64,000 bases of DNA from Jejubacter sp036620675. Its GTDB lineage: Bacteria; Pseudomonadota; Gammaproteobacteria; Enterobacterales; Enterobacteriaceae. Positions 36,051 through 45,953 of this stretch are shown here, piece by piece. The stretch lies in NCBI GenBank assembly GCA_036620675.1, contig JAZHEE010000017.1; one strand, written 5' to 3'. Below the pieces are notes generated by a model, which was not told the DNA's origin, did no database searches, and saw nothing but the letters and a program-made list of their open reading frames with translations. A program made the translations under genes and the position numbers. How positions within the stretch are numbered: the first letter of the stretch is position 1; the number at the start of each line of letters is the position of its first letter.

Positions 36051-36943
36051 GCACGGCCTCCCAGCGCCTGATCCAGCAGGCGGCAGAAGTGCATGGCCGA
36101 CAGAGTCGCGCCATAAAACCAGACCGGCGGCATGCGCTGAAAACGCCCGGCGCGCACGAACGGCATAGCCTGCCACAGCGGCGTAGCGGCGATCCTCTCC
36201 ATCATGGCGTCGTCACCATGGGCGAAACACAGCACGTCGTGGGCTTCGATGGCGGCCAGCCGTTCAAGGCCGACCACCGCGCTGCCCCAGAAATTCACCT
36301 CGCCCTGCCAGGCATTTTTCAACCCCAGCATATCCATCACCTGCTGGAACAGGCTGTTAGGCCCAATCACCAGCGCATGGCGCTCATCAAGCAACGACAT
36401 CAGCAGCAGCGGACGCTCGCCCCGCCCGGCAAAGCGCGGCCGCATCTGTTCGATAAAGGCGTCGAACGCATTCAGATGGGCGCGGGCCTGAGATTCCAGC
36501 CCCAGCGTTTCCCCCAACTGGAGAAGCGACTGGCGGGAACTGGTCAGCGGCTGGCGACCATCGCTAAAGTTAACCCCCAGGCCTGGCGCGATACGCTTAA
36601 TTTTATCTTCTCCCGGCCCGTAGCCGGCGGAGTAAACAATGAGCGAGGGCCGCAACTGGGTCAGCAGCTCCAGGTTGGGCTCGGTACGCAGCCCAACCTC
36701 GATAATACCTTCCGGCAGCGGCGGCTCCCCGACCCACAGGCGATAGTTAGTGATATCTGCCACCGCCATCGGGGTAACACCCAATGCGACCAGCAGCTCC
36801 ACCGGCAGCCACTCCAGCGCCACCACCCGGCGGGGATCGACCGTCGCCGCCCGCACGTTGCGGGAATGCCACAGCAGCGGCGCCAGGGCCAGCGCCGTCA
36901 CCAGCCGACGACGGCTGATGCCCGTTGCAAACAGATTATTCAT
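36047..36943 (-). CDS. fhuD: Ferrichrome-binding periplasmic protein FhuD
   Basis: Class III periplasmic binding protein that passes ferrichrome and similar siderophores from FhuA to FhuBC. It has 298 residues (E. coli 296). The signal peptide begins with a twin-arginine motif, SRRRLVTALALAPLLW, as in E. coli FhuD, so Tat export is likely. The binding-protein landmarks VALEWLPVELLVALGV and VGLRTEPNLELL are present. It overlaps fhuC by one base (TAATG) and fhuB by four, so fhuCDB is translationally coupled. Confidence 0.95.
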   Translation of the reverse strand: MNNLFATGISRRRLVTALALAPLLWHSRNVRAATVDPRRVVALEWLPVELLVALGVTPMAVADITNYRLWVGEPPLPEGIIEVGLRTEPNLELLTQLRPSLIVYSAGYGPGEDKIKRIAPGLGVNFSDGRQPLTSSRQSLLQLGETLGLESQARAHLNAFDAFIEQMRPRFAGRGERPLLLMSLLDERHALVIGPNSLFQQVMDMLGLKNAWQGEVNFWGSAVVGLERLAAIEAHDVLCFAHGDDAMMERIAATPLWQAMPFVRAGRFQRMPPVWFYGATLSAMHFCRLLDQALGGRA

Positions 36944-37740
36944 TACCAGACAAAACTTACCGGCGAACCGCCCGCCGGATGCGAAAGAATGCCCATCGGA
37001 ATACCGTAGACTCGCTCCAGAATTTCGCCGTTCATCAGCGCCTCCGCAGAGCCTTCGGCAATCATCTCGCCGCCGCGCAGCGCCACCAGATGATCGCAGT
37101 AGCGGGCGGCCATATTGATGTCATGCAAAACCGCTACTACCGTCAGCCCCCGCTTCTGGCTCAGGCGGTGAATCAGCGCCAGCACTTCCACCTGATGGGC
37201 GATATCCAGCGCCGAAGTGGGCTCGTCCAGCAGCAGGCACTGGCTGTCCTGGGCCACCAGCATCGCAATCCAGGCACGCTGGCGTTCACCGCCGGAAAGG
37301 CTGTCCACCAGGCGTTGAGCCAGCGGTTTCAGCCCCACCAGCGCGATGGCTTCATCCACTTTTTCGCGATCGGCTACGCCAAAGCGCCCCAGCGCCCCGT
37401 GCCACGGATAACGACCAATAGCCACCAGCTCGCGCACCGTCATCCCTTCGGCGGCAGGAAGCTGCTGGGGCAGATAGGCCACCATGCGGGCAAACGCCTT
37501 GCTGCTCCAGCTCTCCAGCGGTTGGCCTCCGAGCATGATCTCGCCGCCAGAAGCCTTCTGATGGCGTCCCAGCATTTTGAGCAGCGTTGATTTTCCTGAA
37601 CCGTTATGACCGATAAGGCCGGTCACTTTCCCGGCGGGAAAAGTGAGCGTGAGAGGGTGAAGCAGCGTGCGCCCCGGCACGCGAAAAGAGACATCGGAGA
37701 GGCTGAACGTCGCCCCGGGGGCACTCGGTTTATCCTGCAT
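36943..37740 (-). CDS. fhuC: Ferrichrome ABC transporter ATP-binding protein FhuC
   Basis: ATPase of the FhuBC importer. It has 265 residues, as in E. coli. Walker A is GHNGSGKST, the signature is LSGGERQ, Walker B is CLLLDEPTSALD, and the switch histidine is in VLHDINMAA. It lies 49 bases after fhuA and overlaps fhuD by one base. Confidence 0.96.
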   Translation of the reverse strand: MQDKPSAPGATFSLSDVSFRVPGRTLLHPLTLTFPAGKVTGLIGHNGSGKSTLLKMLGRHQKASGGEIMLGGQPLESWSSKAFARMVAYLPQQLPAAEGMTVRELVAIGRYPWHGALGRFGVADREKVDEAIALVGLKPLAQRLVDSLSGGERQRAWIAMLVAQDSQCLLLDEPTSALDIAHQVEVLALIHRLSQKRGLTVVAVLHDINMAARYCDHLVALRGGEMIAEGSAEALMNGEILERVYGIPMGILSHPAGGSPVSFVW

Positions 37741-37789
37741 AGCTCGCCAATTGGTTGGTGGGCGCGGCTCTGCCGCGCCCGGGTAAATA

Positions 37790-40027
37790 TCAGAAGCGGA
37801 AAGTCGCGGTGGCGGTCACCTGACGCTCTGCGCCCCAGTAGCAGGCGTAGTCGCGATAGCAACTGGAGACATATTCGCGATTAAACAGGTTGGTCACGTT
37901 AACCCCCACCGACGACCCCGGCATACCGAAGCGGGCCAGATCGTATTTCACGGTGGCATCGGCAACGGTATAGCTCGGCACGTTAAAGGACTTGTTCCTT
38001 TTGCTCTCGTCGTAATAGGTATTGGAGTAGAAGCTGGAACTGGAGCCTACATAGCGAACGCCCGCGCCCATCGTCAGCCCGCTCAGCGCTGTTTCATGGA
38101 AGGTGTAATCCATCCACAGCGAAGCCATATTACGCGGCACTTCAACCGGGCGCTGGTGATTATACAGCGTGTCTTCCGTATATTCGGCGTCGGTATAGCT
38201 GTAGGCCGCCGTCATATTGATATTGGCCGTCAGCGCCGCTTTCGCTTCCAGTTCGAAGCCGCGTGAACGAATCTCGCCGCCCATGGTGCTATAGAGTTCA
38301 TTGCGCGGATCCACCGTCAGGTTTTTATCTTTGGTTATCTGGAACACCGAAGCGGTCACACTAACCGGCTTATCTTTAGGAATATATTTCACCCCGGCTT
38401 CATACTGCTTGCCGCGTGACGGATCGAACGCTTTTCCATCCAGTGAGCGTCCAGAGTTGGGCTCAAACGACTCGCTGTAGCTGAAGTACGGGGAAACGCC
38501 GTTATCAAACAGATAGTTCAGGCCGCCGCGCCAGGTGAAGGCTTCATCACGGTTGATATTGTTAGAGGCGCTGGCATAGCTGGTTTCACGGGTATGCACG
38601 CTGGATTTGGCGAAATCATAGCGTCCGCCCAGGGTCAGCACCCACTTATCCCATTCCGCCTGGTCCTGTACATACAGACCTGTCTGCTCAAGACGGTTAA
38701 CCACCTGATATTTATCCGCATACGGATAAATATTGGACGGCGTTACGCCGCGGCTACCGAGGTCGAGCGGATCGGCATCGCCGTACTGGGCGTCTACGTC
38801 GTTACGACTGCGCAGATAGTCCACCCCGGTCAGCAGCGTGTGGGCCACCGGGCCAGTATGGAATTTACTTTCCAGTTGGGTATCGACGCCGAAATCCGTC
38901 AGATCTTCATCTGAACGCACATAGCTGCGCTTCAGCATATTGCCCTGCCCCGTCATCCCAAAACCATAGACTGAACGATACAGGGTATGTACCCGGGAGT
39001 AGCGCAGATTCTGACGCACGGTAAAGGTGTCGTTAAAGGCATGCGCGAAGCTGTAGCCCACCATCTGCTGGCGGCGCTGCATTTTGTTGTCCGGATCGCC
39101 TTCGTTATAGTCGGTCGGCAGCTTGTGCGAGTGGCCGTTAGCATCCACGTATGGCACCAGGGTACCGGTGCGCGGCAGCCAGCCATAGTAGCCCGCGTGT
39201 GGATCGCTCTGGAAGTTGCTCAGGAAAGTGAAGTCGGTTTTATCGTCCGGCCGCCAGCTAAAGGAGGGGGCGATAGCATAGCGGTTAGATTTGACCCGAT
39301 CCTGCTGGGCGTCCTGGCTGAAGGCCAGACCGGTTAAGCGGTACGAGAAAACGCCGTCGTCGTCCAGGGCGTCGCTAAAGTCAAAGCCGGTCTGCCACAG
39401 ATTACGCGACCCCGCCTTAAACTGAATCTCGCGCAGCGGTTCAGTGGTCGGACGCTTGCTGACCATCGATACCACCCCGCCCGGGTTGCTGTTGCCGTAC
39501 AGTACCGATACCGGCCCGCGAATCAGCTCCGCACGCTCCAGGAAGTAAGGGTCCATCGACACTTCAGAATAGTTATTGCCCTGTAAACGCAGGCCATCCA
39601 GATACTGGTTAGTGTTCACCGTTGAAGGCGAAGTAAATCCGCGAATCGAAACGACGTCGTAGGTACTGGAACTGCCGCGGGTGGCAAATACGCCGGGCGT
39701 ATAGCTTAACGCCTCTTTCACGGTCTGCGGCTGGCGCATGTCCATCTCTTCACGGGTCACGACGGAGATAGACTGCGGTACTTTCTCGATAGGCGTATCG
39801 GTTTTCGTCCCGACGGCGCTCTGTTTGGCGGCAATGGTCAGTGCCGGCCCCCAGGCGCTCTCCTGAGGCACGTTCGCCGCGTCGGCGGAAACGGTAATGG
39901 TATCTTCGGGTTTAGCCTCATCGGCGGCGAATGCCGGCGCGGTAAAGCCGCCCAATGCCGCAGCTATCAGCACGGCCAGTCGACAAACAGGGGGAGTGGC
40001 TGTCTGTTCGGTGAAACAACGCGTCAT
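37790..40027 (-). CDS. fhuA: TonB-dependent ferrichrome receptor FhuA
   Basis: Outer-membrane receptor for ferrichrome. It has 745 residues (E. coli 747): a signal peptide ending APAFAADEA, a TonB box EDTITVSA, a plug domain (for example TVKEALSYTPGVFAT and GPVSVLYGNSNPGG), and a 22-strand barrel ending in TATATFRF. In E. coli this protein is also a phage and colicin M receptor; its surface loops vary. It heads the fhuACDB operon behind a Fur box. Confidence 0.94.
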   Translation of the reverse strand: MTRCFTEQTATPPVCRLAVLIAAALGGFTAPAFAADEAKPEDTITVSADAANVPQESAWGPALTIAAKQSAVGTKTDTPIEKVPQSISVVTREEMDMRQPQTVKEALSYTPGVFATRGSSSTYDVVSIRGFTSPSTVNTNQYLDGLRLQGNNYSEVSMDPYFLERAELIRGPVSVLYGNSNPGGVVSMVSKRPTTEPLREIQFKAGSRNLWQTGFDFSDALDDDGVFSYRLTGLAFSQDAQQDRVKSNRYAIAPSFSWRPDDKTDFTFLSNFQSDPHAGYYGWLPRTGTLVPYVDANGHSHKLPTDYNEGDPDNKMQRRQQMVGYSFAHAFNDTFTVRQNLRYSRVHTLYRSVYGFGMTGQGNMLKRSYVRSDEDLTDFGVDTQLESKFHTGPVAHTLLTGVDYLRSRNDVDAQYGDADPLDLGSRGVTPSNIYPYADKYQVVNRLEQTGLYVQDQAEWDKWVLTLGGRYDFAKSSVHTRETSYASASNNINRDEAFTWRGGLNYLFDNGVSPYFSYSESFEPNSGRSLDGKAFDPSRGKQYEAGVKYIPKDKPVSVTASVFQITKDKNLTVDPRNELYSTMGGEIRSRGFELEAKAALTANINMTAAYSYTDAEYTEDTLYNHQRPVEVPRNMASLWMDYTFHETALSGLTMGAGVRYVGSSSSFYSNTYYDESKRNKSFNVPSYTVADATVKYDLARFGMPGSSVGVNVTNLFNREYVSSCYRDYACYWGAERQVTATATFRF

Positions 40028-40067
40028 GGTAAATTCTCTTAGTGAGAGTAGCCAGGTTGAACGAAAA

Positions 40068-40086
40068 CGAGAATTATTATTATGAC
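40068..40086 (-). promoter_or_regulatory. Fur box upstream of fhuA
   Basis: On the minus strand, TCATAATAATAATTCTCGT resembles the 19-base Fur consensus of A/T-rich NATNAT hexamers. It lies about 40 bases before the fhuA start, where iron-bound Fur would block the promoter. Confidence 0.7.
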
Positions 40087-40249
40087 TGCGGATGATATGC
40101 GAAAGATTGCGCGTATATCAAGCACCGCTCCGCCCGGAGCCCCCTGTAAGCTCGGGAAATAACCAGGCAAAGCGCGCGGTCATTTCATTCTGTGCGAAAT
40201 GTTGCATTGATGTTCTACGCAACGTTAGAGAAATGGTGGCCGTGTTAGC

Positions 40250-40280
40250 AAAAAAAATCCCCCGCTAAAGCGGGGGATTT
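40250..40280 (-). terminator. Terminator after mrcB
   Basis: Stem ATCCCCCGCT/AGCGGGGGAT with a two-base loop, followed on the minus strand by eight T, about 20 bases after the mrcB stop. It isolates mrcB from fhuA. Confidence 0.92.
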
Positions 40281-40302
40281 TGCATAGCGTCGTATCGCTC
40301 GG

Positions 40303-42810
40303 TTAGTCGCCGCCGAACATATCTTTAATCCAGCCGGCAACGCCGTCGCTCTTTTTCTCTTGCGGCTGTTGCTGCTGTTGCTGCTGCGGCGCACTCTCAG
40401 CGTTATTGAACGGGTTGCGGGCGTCCATCTCCTGCTGACTCTGCTGGCAAAGCGCGTCCGGATTGGTCGTCCAGACCGGAAGCTGACGATAACCGCCTGA
40501 ACACTGGAAGTTGCCCATATCGTCCACGCCCATCTCCACGATATCTTCCGGCGGGGTCAGGGTCAGCGGAATCGGCGACTGATCGCTGAGATAGCGCTGA
40601 TAGATAGACATCGCTCCGCTGGCGCCATACAGATGCGTCGGCTGGTTGTTGTCGCGGCCCACCCAGGTAATTACCACCTCTTTACCGTCGATACCGGCAA
40701 ACCAGGTATCGACCTGATTATTGGTGGTGCCGGTTTTACCCGCCAGGTTAAGACCCGGGAACTTCGCCCCCAGCGCCCGGCCGGTGCCGCGCTTCATCAC
40801 CTGCTGCATGGTGTAGAGCGTCAGATAAGCGCCCTGAGCCGGAACCGCACGCTCCGCCTGAGGATAGCTCTGGTAGAGCACAGTGCCGTCTTCAGCAATT
40901 ACCGAACGCAGCACCGACAGTTCGGCCCGGTTGCCGCCGCTGGCGATAGTCTGAAACGCCTGCGCGACTTCAACCGGCGTCAGGTTCAGCGCGCCCAGCA
41001 GCATCGCCGGTACCGGATGCAGCTGATCTTTCGGTACGCCCAGTTTAGCCCAGGTATCCGTTACCGCAGGCAGTCCCAGCGACAGACCCAGGTTCACCGT
41101 CGGGACGTTCATTGAACGGGTCAGCGCATCAACCAGCATCACCTGACCGCTAAAGCGGCGATTATCGTTCTGCGGCGACCAGGTCTTGCCACCCGGCTGC
41201 GGCAGCGAGATAGGCGCATCGGCTATCCAGGTATTGAGCCGGTACTTGTTCGGCTGGCTCAGGGCCGTCAGATAGGTCGCCGGTTTCGCCAGCGAGCCGA
41301 TAGAACGGCGTGCCTGCATGGCGCGGTTGTAACCGGCAAAGTTGGGATCGGCGCCGCCGACCATAGCGCGAACTTCGCCGCTAAAGCGGTCAACCACCAC
41401 CATCGCCGTTTCCAGATCCTTCAGCTTACGCTGTTTTTTCAACGCCGGAATACCGTCGGTTACCGCTTTTTCCGCGGCATCCTGCGACACCGAATCGAAG
41501 GTGGTGAAGATCTTCACGCCGGAAAGATCTTTCACCTTATCGCCCAGTTTTTCATGCAGCTGCTGGCGCACCATCTGCATAAAGGCAGGCTGCGGCGAAA
41601 TCACGCCGCCACGTGGCTGAACGCCAAGCGGGCGGGCGCTGAGCATGTCATACAGTTCCTGGTCGATAATCTTCTGCTGTTGCAGAAGTCTCAGCACCAG
41701 ATTACGGCGCTCCAGCGCCAGCTTCGGATTACGCCACGGGTTATACAGCGAAGCCCCTTTCACCATCCCCACCAGCAGCGCCTGCTGATCGAGACTCAGC
41801 TCCTCGACCGGACGCCCGAAGTAATAGAGGCTCGCCAGCGGGAAGCCGCGGATCTGATCGTTGCCGCTCTGGCCGAGATACACTTCGTTCAGATACAGTT
41901 CAAGAATACGATCCTTGCTGTAACGGGCATCCATAATCAGCGCCATATAGGCTTCATTGGCCTTACGCCACAGGGTACGCTGGTTGGTCAGAAACAGGTT
42001 CTTCACCAGCTGCTGGGTCAGGGTGCTGCCCCCCTGTACCGCTTTACCCGCGGTAATATTGGCGATAAAAGCGCGACCAATGGAGTAAAGGCTGATGCCG
42101 TCATGCTCGTAGAAATGGCGGTCTTCGGTGGCCACCAGAGTATCGACCAGCAGCTCCGGGAAGCCGCTGCGCGGCACGAACAGACGCTGCTCGCCGTTAG
42201 GCGAAGAGAGCATGGTAATCAGGCGCGGATCGAGGCGGAAGAAGCCAAAGTCGCGACCGGTTTCCATATTCTTGATGGACTCCAGACGGTCGCCGTCAAA
42301 GGTGAGGCGCGCGCGAATCTGCCCTTCTTTGCTGTCAGGGAAATCGAACGGACGGCGCAGCATCTCGATGGTGTTGCCCTTCACGGTGAACTCGCCCGGG
42401 CGGGTAATCCGCGTAACCTGACGGTACTGCGTCCCTTCCAGCAGCTTCACCATCTCTTTTTCGCTGAAGGCCATATCCGGCTCAAGATTCACCATCCGCC
42501 CATAGACCGCCGCCGGCAGTTGCCAGACTTTACCGTCGATGCGGCTGCGAATCTTCTGATCCAGCCAGACGCCGTAGGCGACAAACAGCACCAGCAGTAC
42601 GATCAGCAGCTTAACGAAAAACCAGATCCAGCTGCGTTTACGGCGTGGCGGACGCCCCTTCTTTACCTTGCGCGACATGGGCGCCTCATCATCATCGTAA
42701 TCATCATCGTCATACCGCTCATCGCGCAGGCGACGACGGCTCACCTTCTCTTTAGGCGGACGCTTCGGTTTACCTTTGCGTCCGATAGGTTCGCGGTCAT
42801 TCCCCGCCAT
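40303..42810 (-). CDS. mrcB: Penicillin-binding protein 1B
   Basis: Bifunctional class A PBP that polymerises and cross-links peptidoglycan. From the ATG at 42810 (MAGNDREPIGRKGKP) it has 835 residues (E. coli 844). The order is: a short charged cytoplasmic tail with a run of acidic residues, one membrane helix (IWFFVKLLIVLLVLFVAYGV), the UB2H domain, glycosyltransferase (ATEDRHFYEHDG, GGSTLTQQLVKN), and transpeptidase (SxxK in GSLAKP, SMN in TRSMNVP, KTG in GKTGTT). The C-terminal tail has a glutamine-rich stretch coded by CAG/CAA repeats (about 40358-40390), as in E. coli. Confidence 0.96.
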   Translation of the reverse strand: MAGNDREPIGRKGKPKRPPKEKVSRRRLRDERYDDDDYDDDEAPMSRKVKKGRPPRRKRSWIWFFVKLLIVLLVLFVAYGVWLDQKIRSRIDGKVWQLPAAVYGRMVNLEPDMAFSEKEMVKLLEGTQYRQVTRITRPGEFTVKGNTIEMLRRPFDFPDSKEGQIRARLTFDGDRLESIKNMETGRDFGFFRLDPRLITMLSSPNGEQRLFVPRSGFPELLVDTLVATEDRHFYEHDGISLYSIGRAFIANITAGKAVQGGSTLTQQLVKNLFLTNQRTLWRKANEAYMALIMDARYSKDRILELYLNEVYLGQSGNDQIRGFPLASLYYFGRPVEELSLDQQALLVGMVKGASLYNPWRNPKLALERRNLVLRLLQQQKIIDQELYDMLSARPLGVQPRGGVISPQPAFMQMVRQQLHEKLGDKVKDLSGVKIFTTFDSVSQDAAEKAVTDGIPALKKQRKLKDLETAMVVVDRFSGEVRAMVGGADPNFAGYNRAMQARRSIGSLAKPATYLTALSQPNKYRLNTWIADAPISLPQPGGKTWSPQNDNRRFSGQVMLVDALTRSMNVPTVNLGLSLGLPAVTDTWAKLGVPKDQLHPVPAMLLGALNLTPVEVAQAFQTIASGGNRAELSVLRSVIAEDGTVLYQSYPQAERAVPAQGAYLTLYTMQQVMKRGTGRALGAKFPGLNLAGKTGTTNNQVDTWFAGIDGKEVVITWVGRDNNQPTHLYGASGAMSIYQRYLSDQSPIPLTLTPPEDIVEMGVDDMGNFQCSGGYRQLPVWTTNPDALCQQSQQEMDARNPFNNAESAPQQQQQQQPQEKKSDGVAGWIKDMFGGD

Positions 42811-42910
42811 TCTCTTTCTCCACAAAAGTGCAGGCGCAAAGGCCCGATTCTCCTGTCTTCCGCCGCTGGCGAAAGAAGAAAGCTCTCAAAATCTGCTCAA
42901 TCCGGCGCCA

Positions 42911-45340
42911 TTACTGGTAACGTTTAGTGCGTCGGGTGGGCTGCGCCGTCGCCGGAGAGTCCGGCCAGGCGTGTTTGGGATAGCGCCCTTTCATCTCTTT
43001 TTGCACCTCGCGGTACGCGCCCTGCCAGAAGGCGGCCAAATCGCGGGTTACCTGCAACGGACGATGGGCCGGAGACAGCAGCTCCAGCACCAACGCGACT
43101 CGCCCTTCGGCAATCGCAGGCGTCGTCACTTCGCCAAACATCTCCTGCATCCGCACCGCCAGAGCCGGGGGATTATCCGCATCATAGCGAATGGCGATAC
43201 GACTCCCGGTCGGCACAGTGTAATGAGTTGGCAGCTTACTATCCAGCCGCTGACGCAGTGACCAGTCAAGCAGACTGTAAAGCCCCGGGCAGAGATCCAG
43301 ATTCCTCAAGGCCTGGAGCGACTTAACTCCGCCCATCAGCGGCAGCAGCCATTGCTCAAGCGTCGCCAGAAGCGCTTCGTCATCCACCTTCGGCCACGGG
43401 TGCTCCGGCAGCCAGCGGGCGGCGCAGCTGATACGCAGCCGCAGCTGCTGCGCCGCCTCGCTCCAGTTAAGCAGGGAAAGCCCCTTATCGCGAATGCCGT
43501 TCAGTATCGCCTGATGAAGCTGTCCCTCATCAGGGCGATTCAGCGGCTGGCGTTTGACCGTCAGATTGCCGATACGCCAGCGACGCCAGGCCTTCAGCGT
43601 TCCCTGGCCCTCGTCCCACTCCACGCTGTCGCTCTGCGCTAACAGCCCCGGGACATCAGCCGCCAGCCGCTCAGGTTCTACAGGCAACGCCTGAAGAATG
43701 CGCGCATCCGGCGAACTCGCCCCCTGGAGCAGCAGCGGTGCCAGCAGCCATTCATGACGGGTCAGGGGGGAATCAGGTTCCAGAGTGGCACCCATACCGT
43801 TAGCCAGTAGATAGCGCCCCTGTTGACCACGCCGCAGCGCAATACGGTCGGCGAAGCCGTGCGCCAGCAGGCTCGCGGCCAGCTCAGGGTCGCAGCTTCC
43901 GCTTTCCTCTCCAGTGCGTTTAAGCAACTGACGCGAACGCGCCCGCCAGTTGCCCTGGGGACGCATCAGCGCATCGCTCAGTTCATCGCCTGCACCACGC
44001 GGCGGCTCTTCAAGAATGGCAGCAAGCATCGCCGCAGTGCTGCGTTGGTCCGGCGTGGTGGCCGCCGTCAGCATCGCCGCCAGCCGGGGATCGACCCCCA
44101 GCCGCGCCATCTGTCTCCCCTTCGCCGTCAGGCGTTCCTTGTCATCCAGCGCGCCCAGTCGCTGTAACAGTAACCGTGCCGCCGCCAGGTTTTGAGCCGG
44201 AGGCGCGTCCAGCCAGTTCATCTGCGCCGCATCGGTACAGCCCCACAGGCTCAGCTCCAGCAGCAAACCGGAGAGATCGCTTTGCGCTATCTCCGGCTGG
44301 CCCTGGGCGGCGGCACGCTCCGCCTGCTCCGCCGCGACCAGATGCAGGCAAATACCCGGTTCCAGACGCCCGGCGCGACCGGCGCGCTGAGTCATCGATG
44401 CCTGGCTGATGCGCTGGGTGATAAGCCGGGTTAAGCCACTGCGCGGATCAAACTTCGCCGTACGCTCCTGAGCGCTATCCACCACCAGGCGGATCCCTTC
44501 GATGGTCAGACTGGTTTCAGCGATATTAGTCGCCAGCACGACTTTGCGCTGGCCCTGCGGCGCGGGCAGAATAGCTCGCCGCTGTTCGCTCAGTGGTAGC
44601 GCACCATACAGCGGACACAGCACCACATCCCGGGGCACCCGTTCGCGCAGTTGTTCCAGCACCCGCTGGATCTCGCCGACCCCGGGTAGAAACAGCAGCA
44701 GCGATCCTGACTCCTCACGCAGTAGCTGCGCGGTGGCTATCGCCACTGCTTCGTCAAAACGCTGATGGACAGGCAGCCCCTGGTAACGCCGTTCCACCGG
44801 CCAGCTTCGCCCTTCGGAAATCACTACCGGAGCTTCAGGCAGCAGCTGGCTCAGGCGTCGATCGTCCAGGGTTGCCGACATAATCAGTAGCTTCAGATCG
44901 TCGCGCAGCCCCTGCTGTACTTCCAGCAGCAGCGCCAGCGCCAGATCGGCCTGCAGGCTGCGCTCATGGAACTCATCCAGCAGCACCAGGGAAATGCCGC
45001 TCAGTTCCGGATCGCGCTGGATCATGCGGGTCAGGATCCCCTCTGTCACCACCTCCAGCCGGGTGTTCGGCCCCACGCAACTCTCAGCGCGCATTCGGTA
45101 ACCTACGGTTTCTCCCGGCTGCTCGTCCAGCTGTTCGGCCAGGCGCTGGGCGACATTACGGGCCGCCAGCCGCCGCGGCTCCAGCAGCAGAATGCGCCCG
45201 GCGGGCATCTCACGCAGAAGGATAAGCGGCAGCCAGGTCGATTTACCGGCGCCGGTGGGGGCGATAAGCAGCGTTTGCGGTGCCTGGCGCAGCGCGCTAA
45301 GCAGTTCCGGCAGAACCGCCGCAACAGGTAATGTGGACAC
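42911..45340 (-). CDS. hrpB: ATP-dependent RNA helicase-like protein HrpB
   Basis: DEAH-type superfamily 2 helicase of uncertain role in E. coli. I chose the GTG at 45340 (then STLPVAAVLPELLSAL), which has GGGAAA upstream and gives 809 residues, the E. coli length; the frame extends 15 codons upstream. Walker A is APTGAGKST, the DEAH-like box is LLDEFHERS, motif III is SAT, motif VI is TQRAGRAGR, and the C-terminal HrpB domain ends KGRYPKHAWPD. It diverges from thpR. Confidence 0.94.
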   Translation of the reverse strand: MSTLPVAAVLPELLSALRQAPQTLLIAPTGAGKSTWLPLILLREMPAGRILLLEPRRLAARNVAQRLAEQLDEQPGETVGYRMRAESCVGPNTRLEVVTEGILTRMIQRDPELSGISLVLLDEFHERSLQADLALALLLEVQQGLRDDLKLLIMSATLDDRRLSQLLPEAPVVISEGRSWPVERRYQGLPVHQRFDEAVAIATAQLLREESGSLLLFLPGVGEIQRVLEQLRERVPRDVVLCPLYGALPLSEQRRAILPAPQGQRKVVLATNIAETSLTIEGIRLVVDSAQERTAKFDPRSGLTRLITQRISQASMTQRAGRAGRLEPGICLHLVAAEQAERAAAQGQPEIAQSDLSGLLLELSLWGCTDAAQMNWLDAPPAQNLAAARLLLQRLGALDDKERLTAKGRQMARLGVDPRLAAMLTAATTPDQRSTAAMLAAILEEPPRGAGDELSDALMRPQGNWRARSRQLLKRTGEESGSCDPELAASLLAHGFADRIALRRGQQGRYLLANGMGATLEPDSPLTRHEWLLAPLLLQGASSPDARILQALPVEPERLAADVPGLLAQSDSVEWDEGQGTLKAWRRWRIGNLTVKRQPLNRPDEGQLHQAILNGIRDKGLSLLNWSEAAQQLRLRISCAARWLPEHPWPKVDDEALLATLEQWLLPLMGGVKSLQALRNLDLCPGLYSLLDWSLRQRLDSKLPTHYTVPTGSRIAIRYDADNPPALAVRMQEMFGEVTTPAIAEGRVALVLELLSPAHRPLQVTRDLAAFWQGAYREVQKEMKGRYPKHAWPDSPATAQPTRRTKRYQ

Positions 45341-45414
45341 AATGCGTTTCCCGGGGTTAACAATCGCGTGGCGGCATTGTAGCATCCTGCCAAACCTTTG
45401 ACCTCGAGAGTGCC

Positions 45415-45945
45415 ATGTCCGCCACGCGTCGCCTGTTTTTCGCCCTGGAGATCCCCGCCGCCATCCAGCAACAGATACTGCACTGGCGTGCTCAGCAGTT
45501 CCCCCAGCAGACCGGGCGCCCGGTGGCGGCGGCCAACCTGCATATTACGCTGGCCTTTCTGGGGGAGGTAGGCAGCCAGAAACAGCAGACGCTGGCCACT
45601 CTGGCCGGACGAATCCGCCAGCCCGGCTTTGCCCTCACGCTGGATGACGCCGGGCACTGGCCGCGCTCCCGGGTGGTATGGCTGGGAACGCGGCGCGCTC
45701 CTCGCGGATTGTTACAGCTCGCCTCTGTGCTGCGCGCTCAGGCCGAGCGCAGCGGCAGCCCCCAGGGAACGCGCCCGTTTCACCCCCATGTGACGCTCTG
45801 GCGCCACGCGCAGTCGCAGGTCAAACTGCCCGCGCCAGGCTTCAGCTGGCGCTGGGAGGTGGAAACCTTCGCGCTCTATGAATCACTGTTCGAACAGGGC
45901 CGCACCCGCTATCGGGCGCTTGAGCGCTGGTCGCTAATCCAATAA
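45415..45945 (+). CDS. thpR: RNA 2',3'-cyclic phosphodiesterase (2'-5' RNA ligase family)
   Basis: 2H phosphoesterase of 176 residues, as in E. coli. The two HxTx catalytic motifs are HITLAFLG near residue 43 and HVTLWRH near residue 125. It opens cyclic phosphates on RNA ends and can join half-tRNAs in vitro. The start ATG follows the hrpB divergent gap of 74 bases; sfsA follows after eight bases, so the two are probably one transcript. Confidence 0.93.
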   Translation: MSATRRLFFALEIPAAIQQQILHWRAQQFPQQTGRPVAAANLHITLAFLGEVGSQKQQTLATLAGRIRQPGFALTLDDAGHWPRSRVVWLGTRRAPRGLLQLASVLRAQAERSGSPQGTRPFHPHVTLWRHAQSQVKLPAPGFSWRWEVETFALYESLFEQGRTRYRALERWSLIQ

Positions 45946-45953
45946 GGAAGAGT

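Noticed and set aside
40355..40395. CAG/CAA microsatellite in the 3' part of mrcB as a phase-variable tract
   Set aside because: It is an imperfect triplet repeat; changes would keep the frame and only alter a glutamine tail also present in E. coli.
41554..42927. Open frame of 457 codons on the plus strand opposite mrcB
   Set aside because: Antisense shadow of PBP1B, with no motif and no ribosome site.
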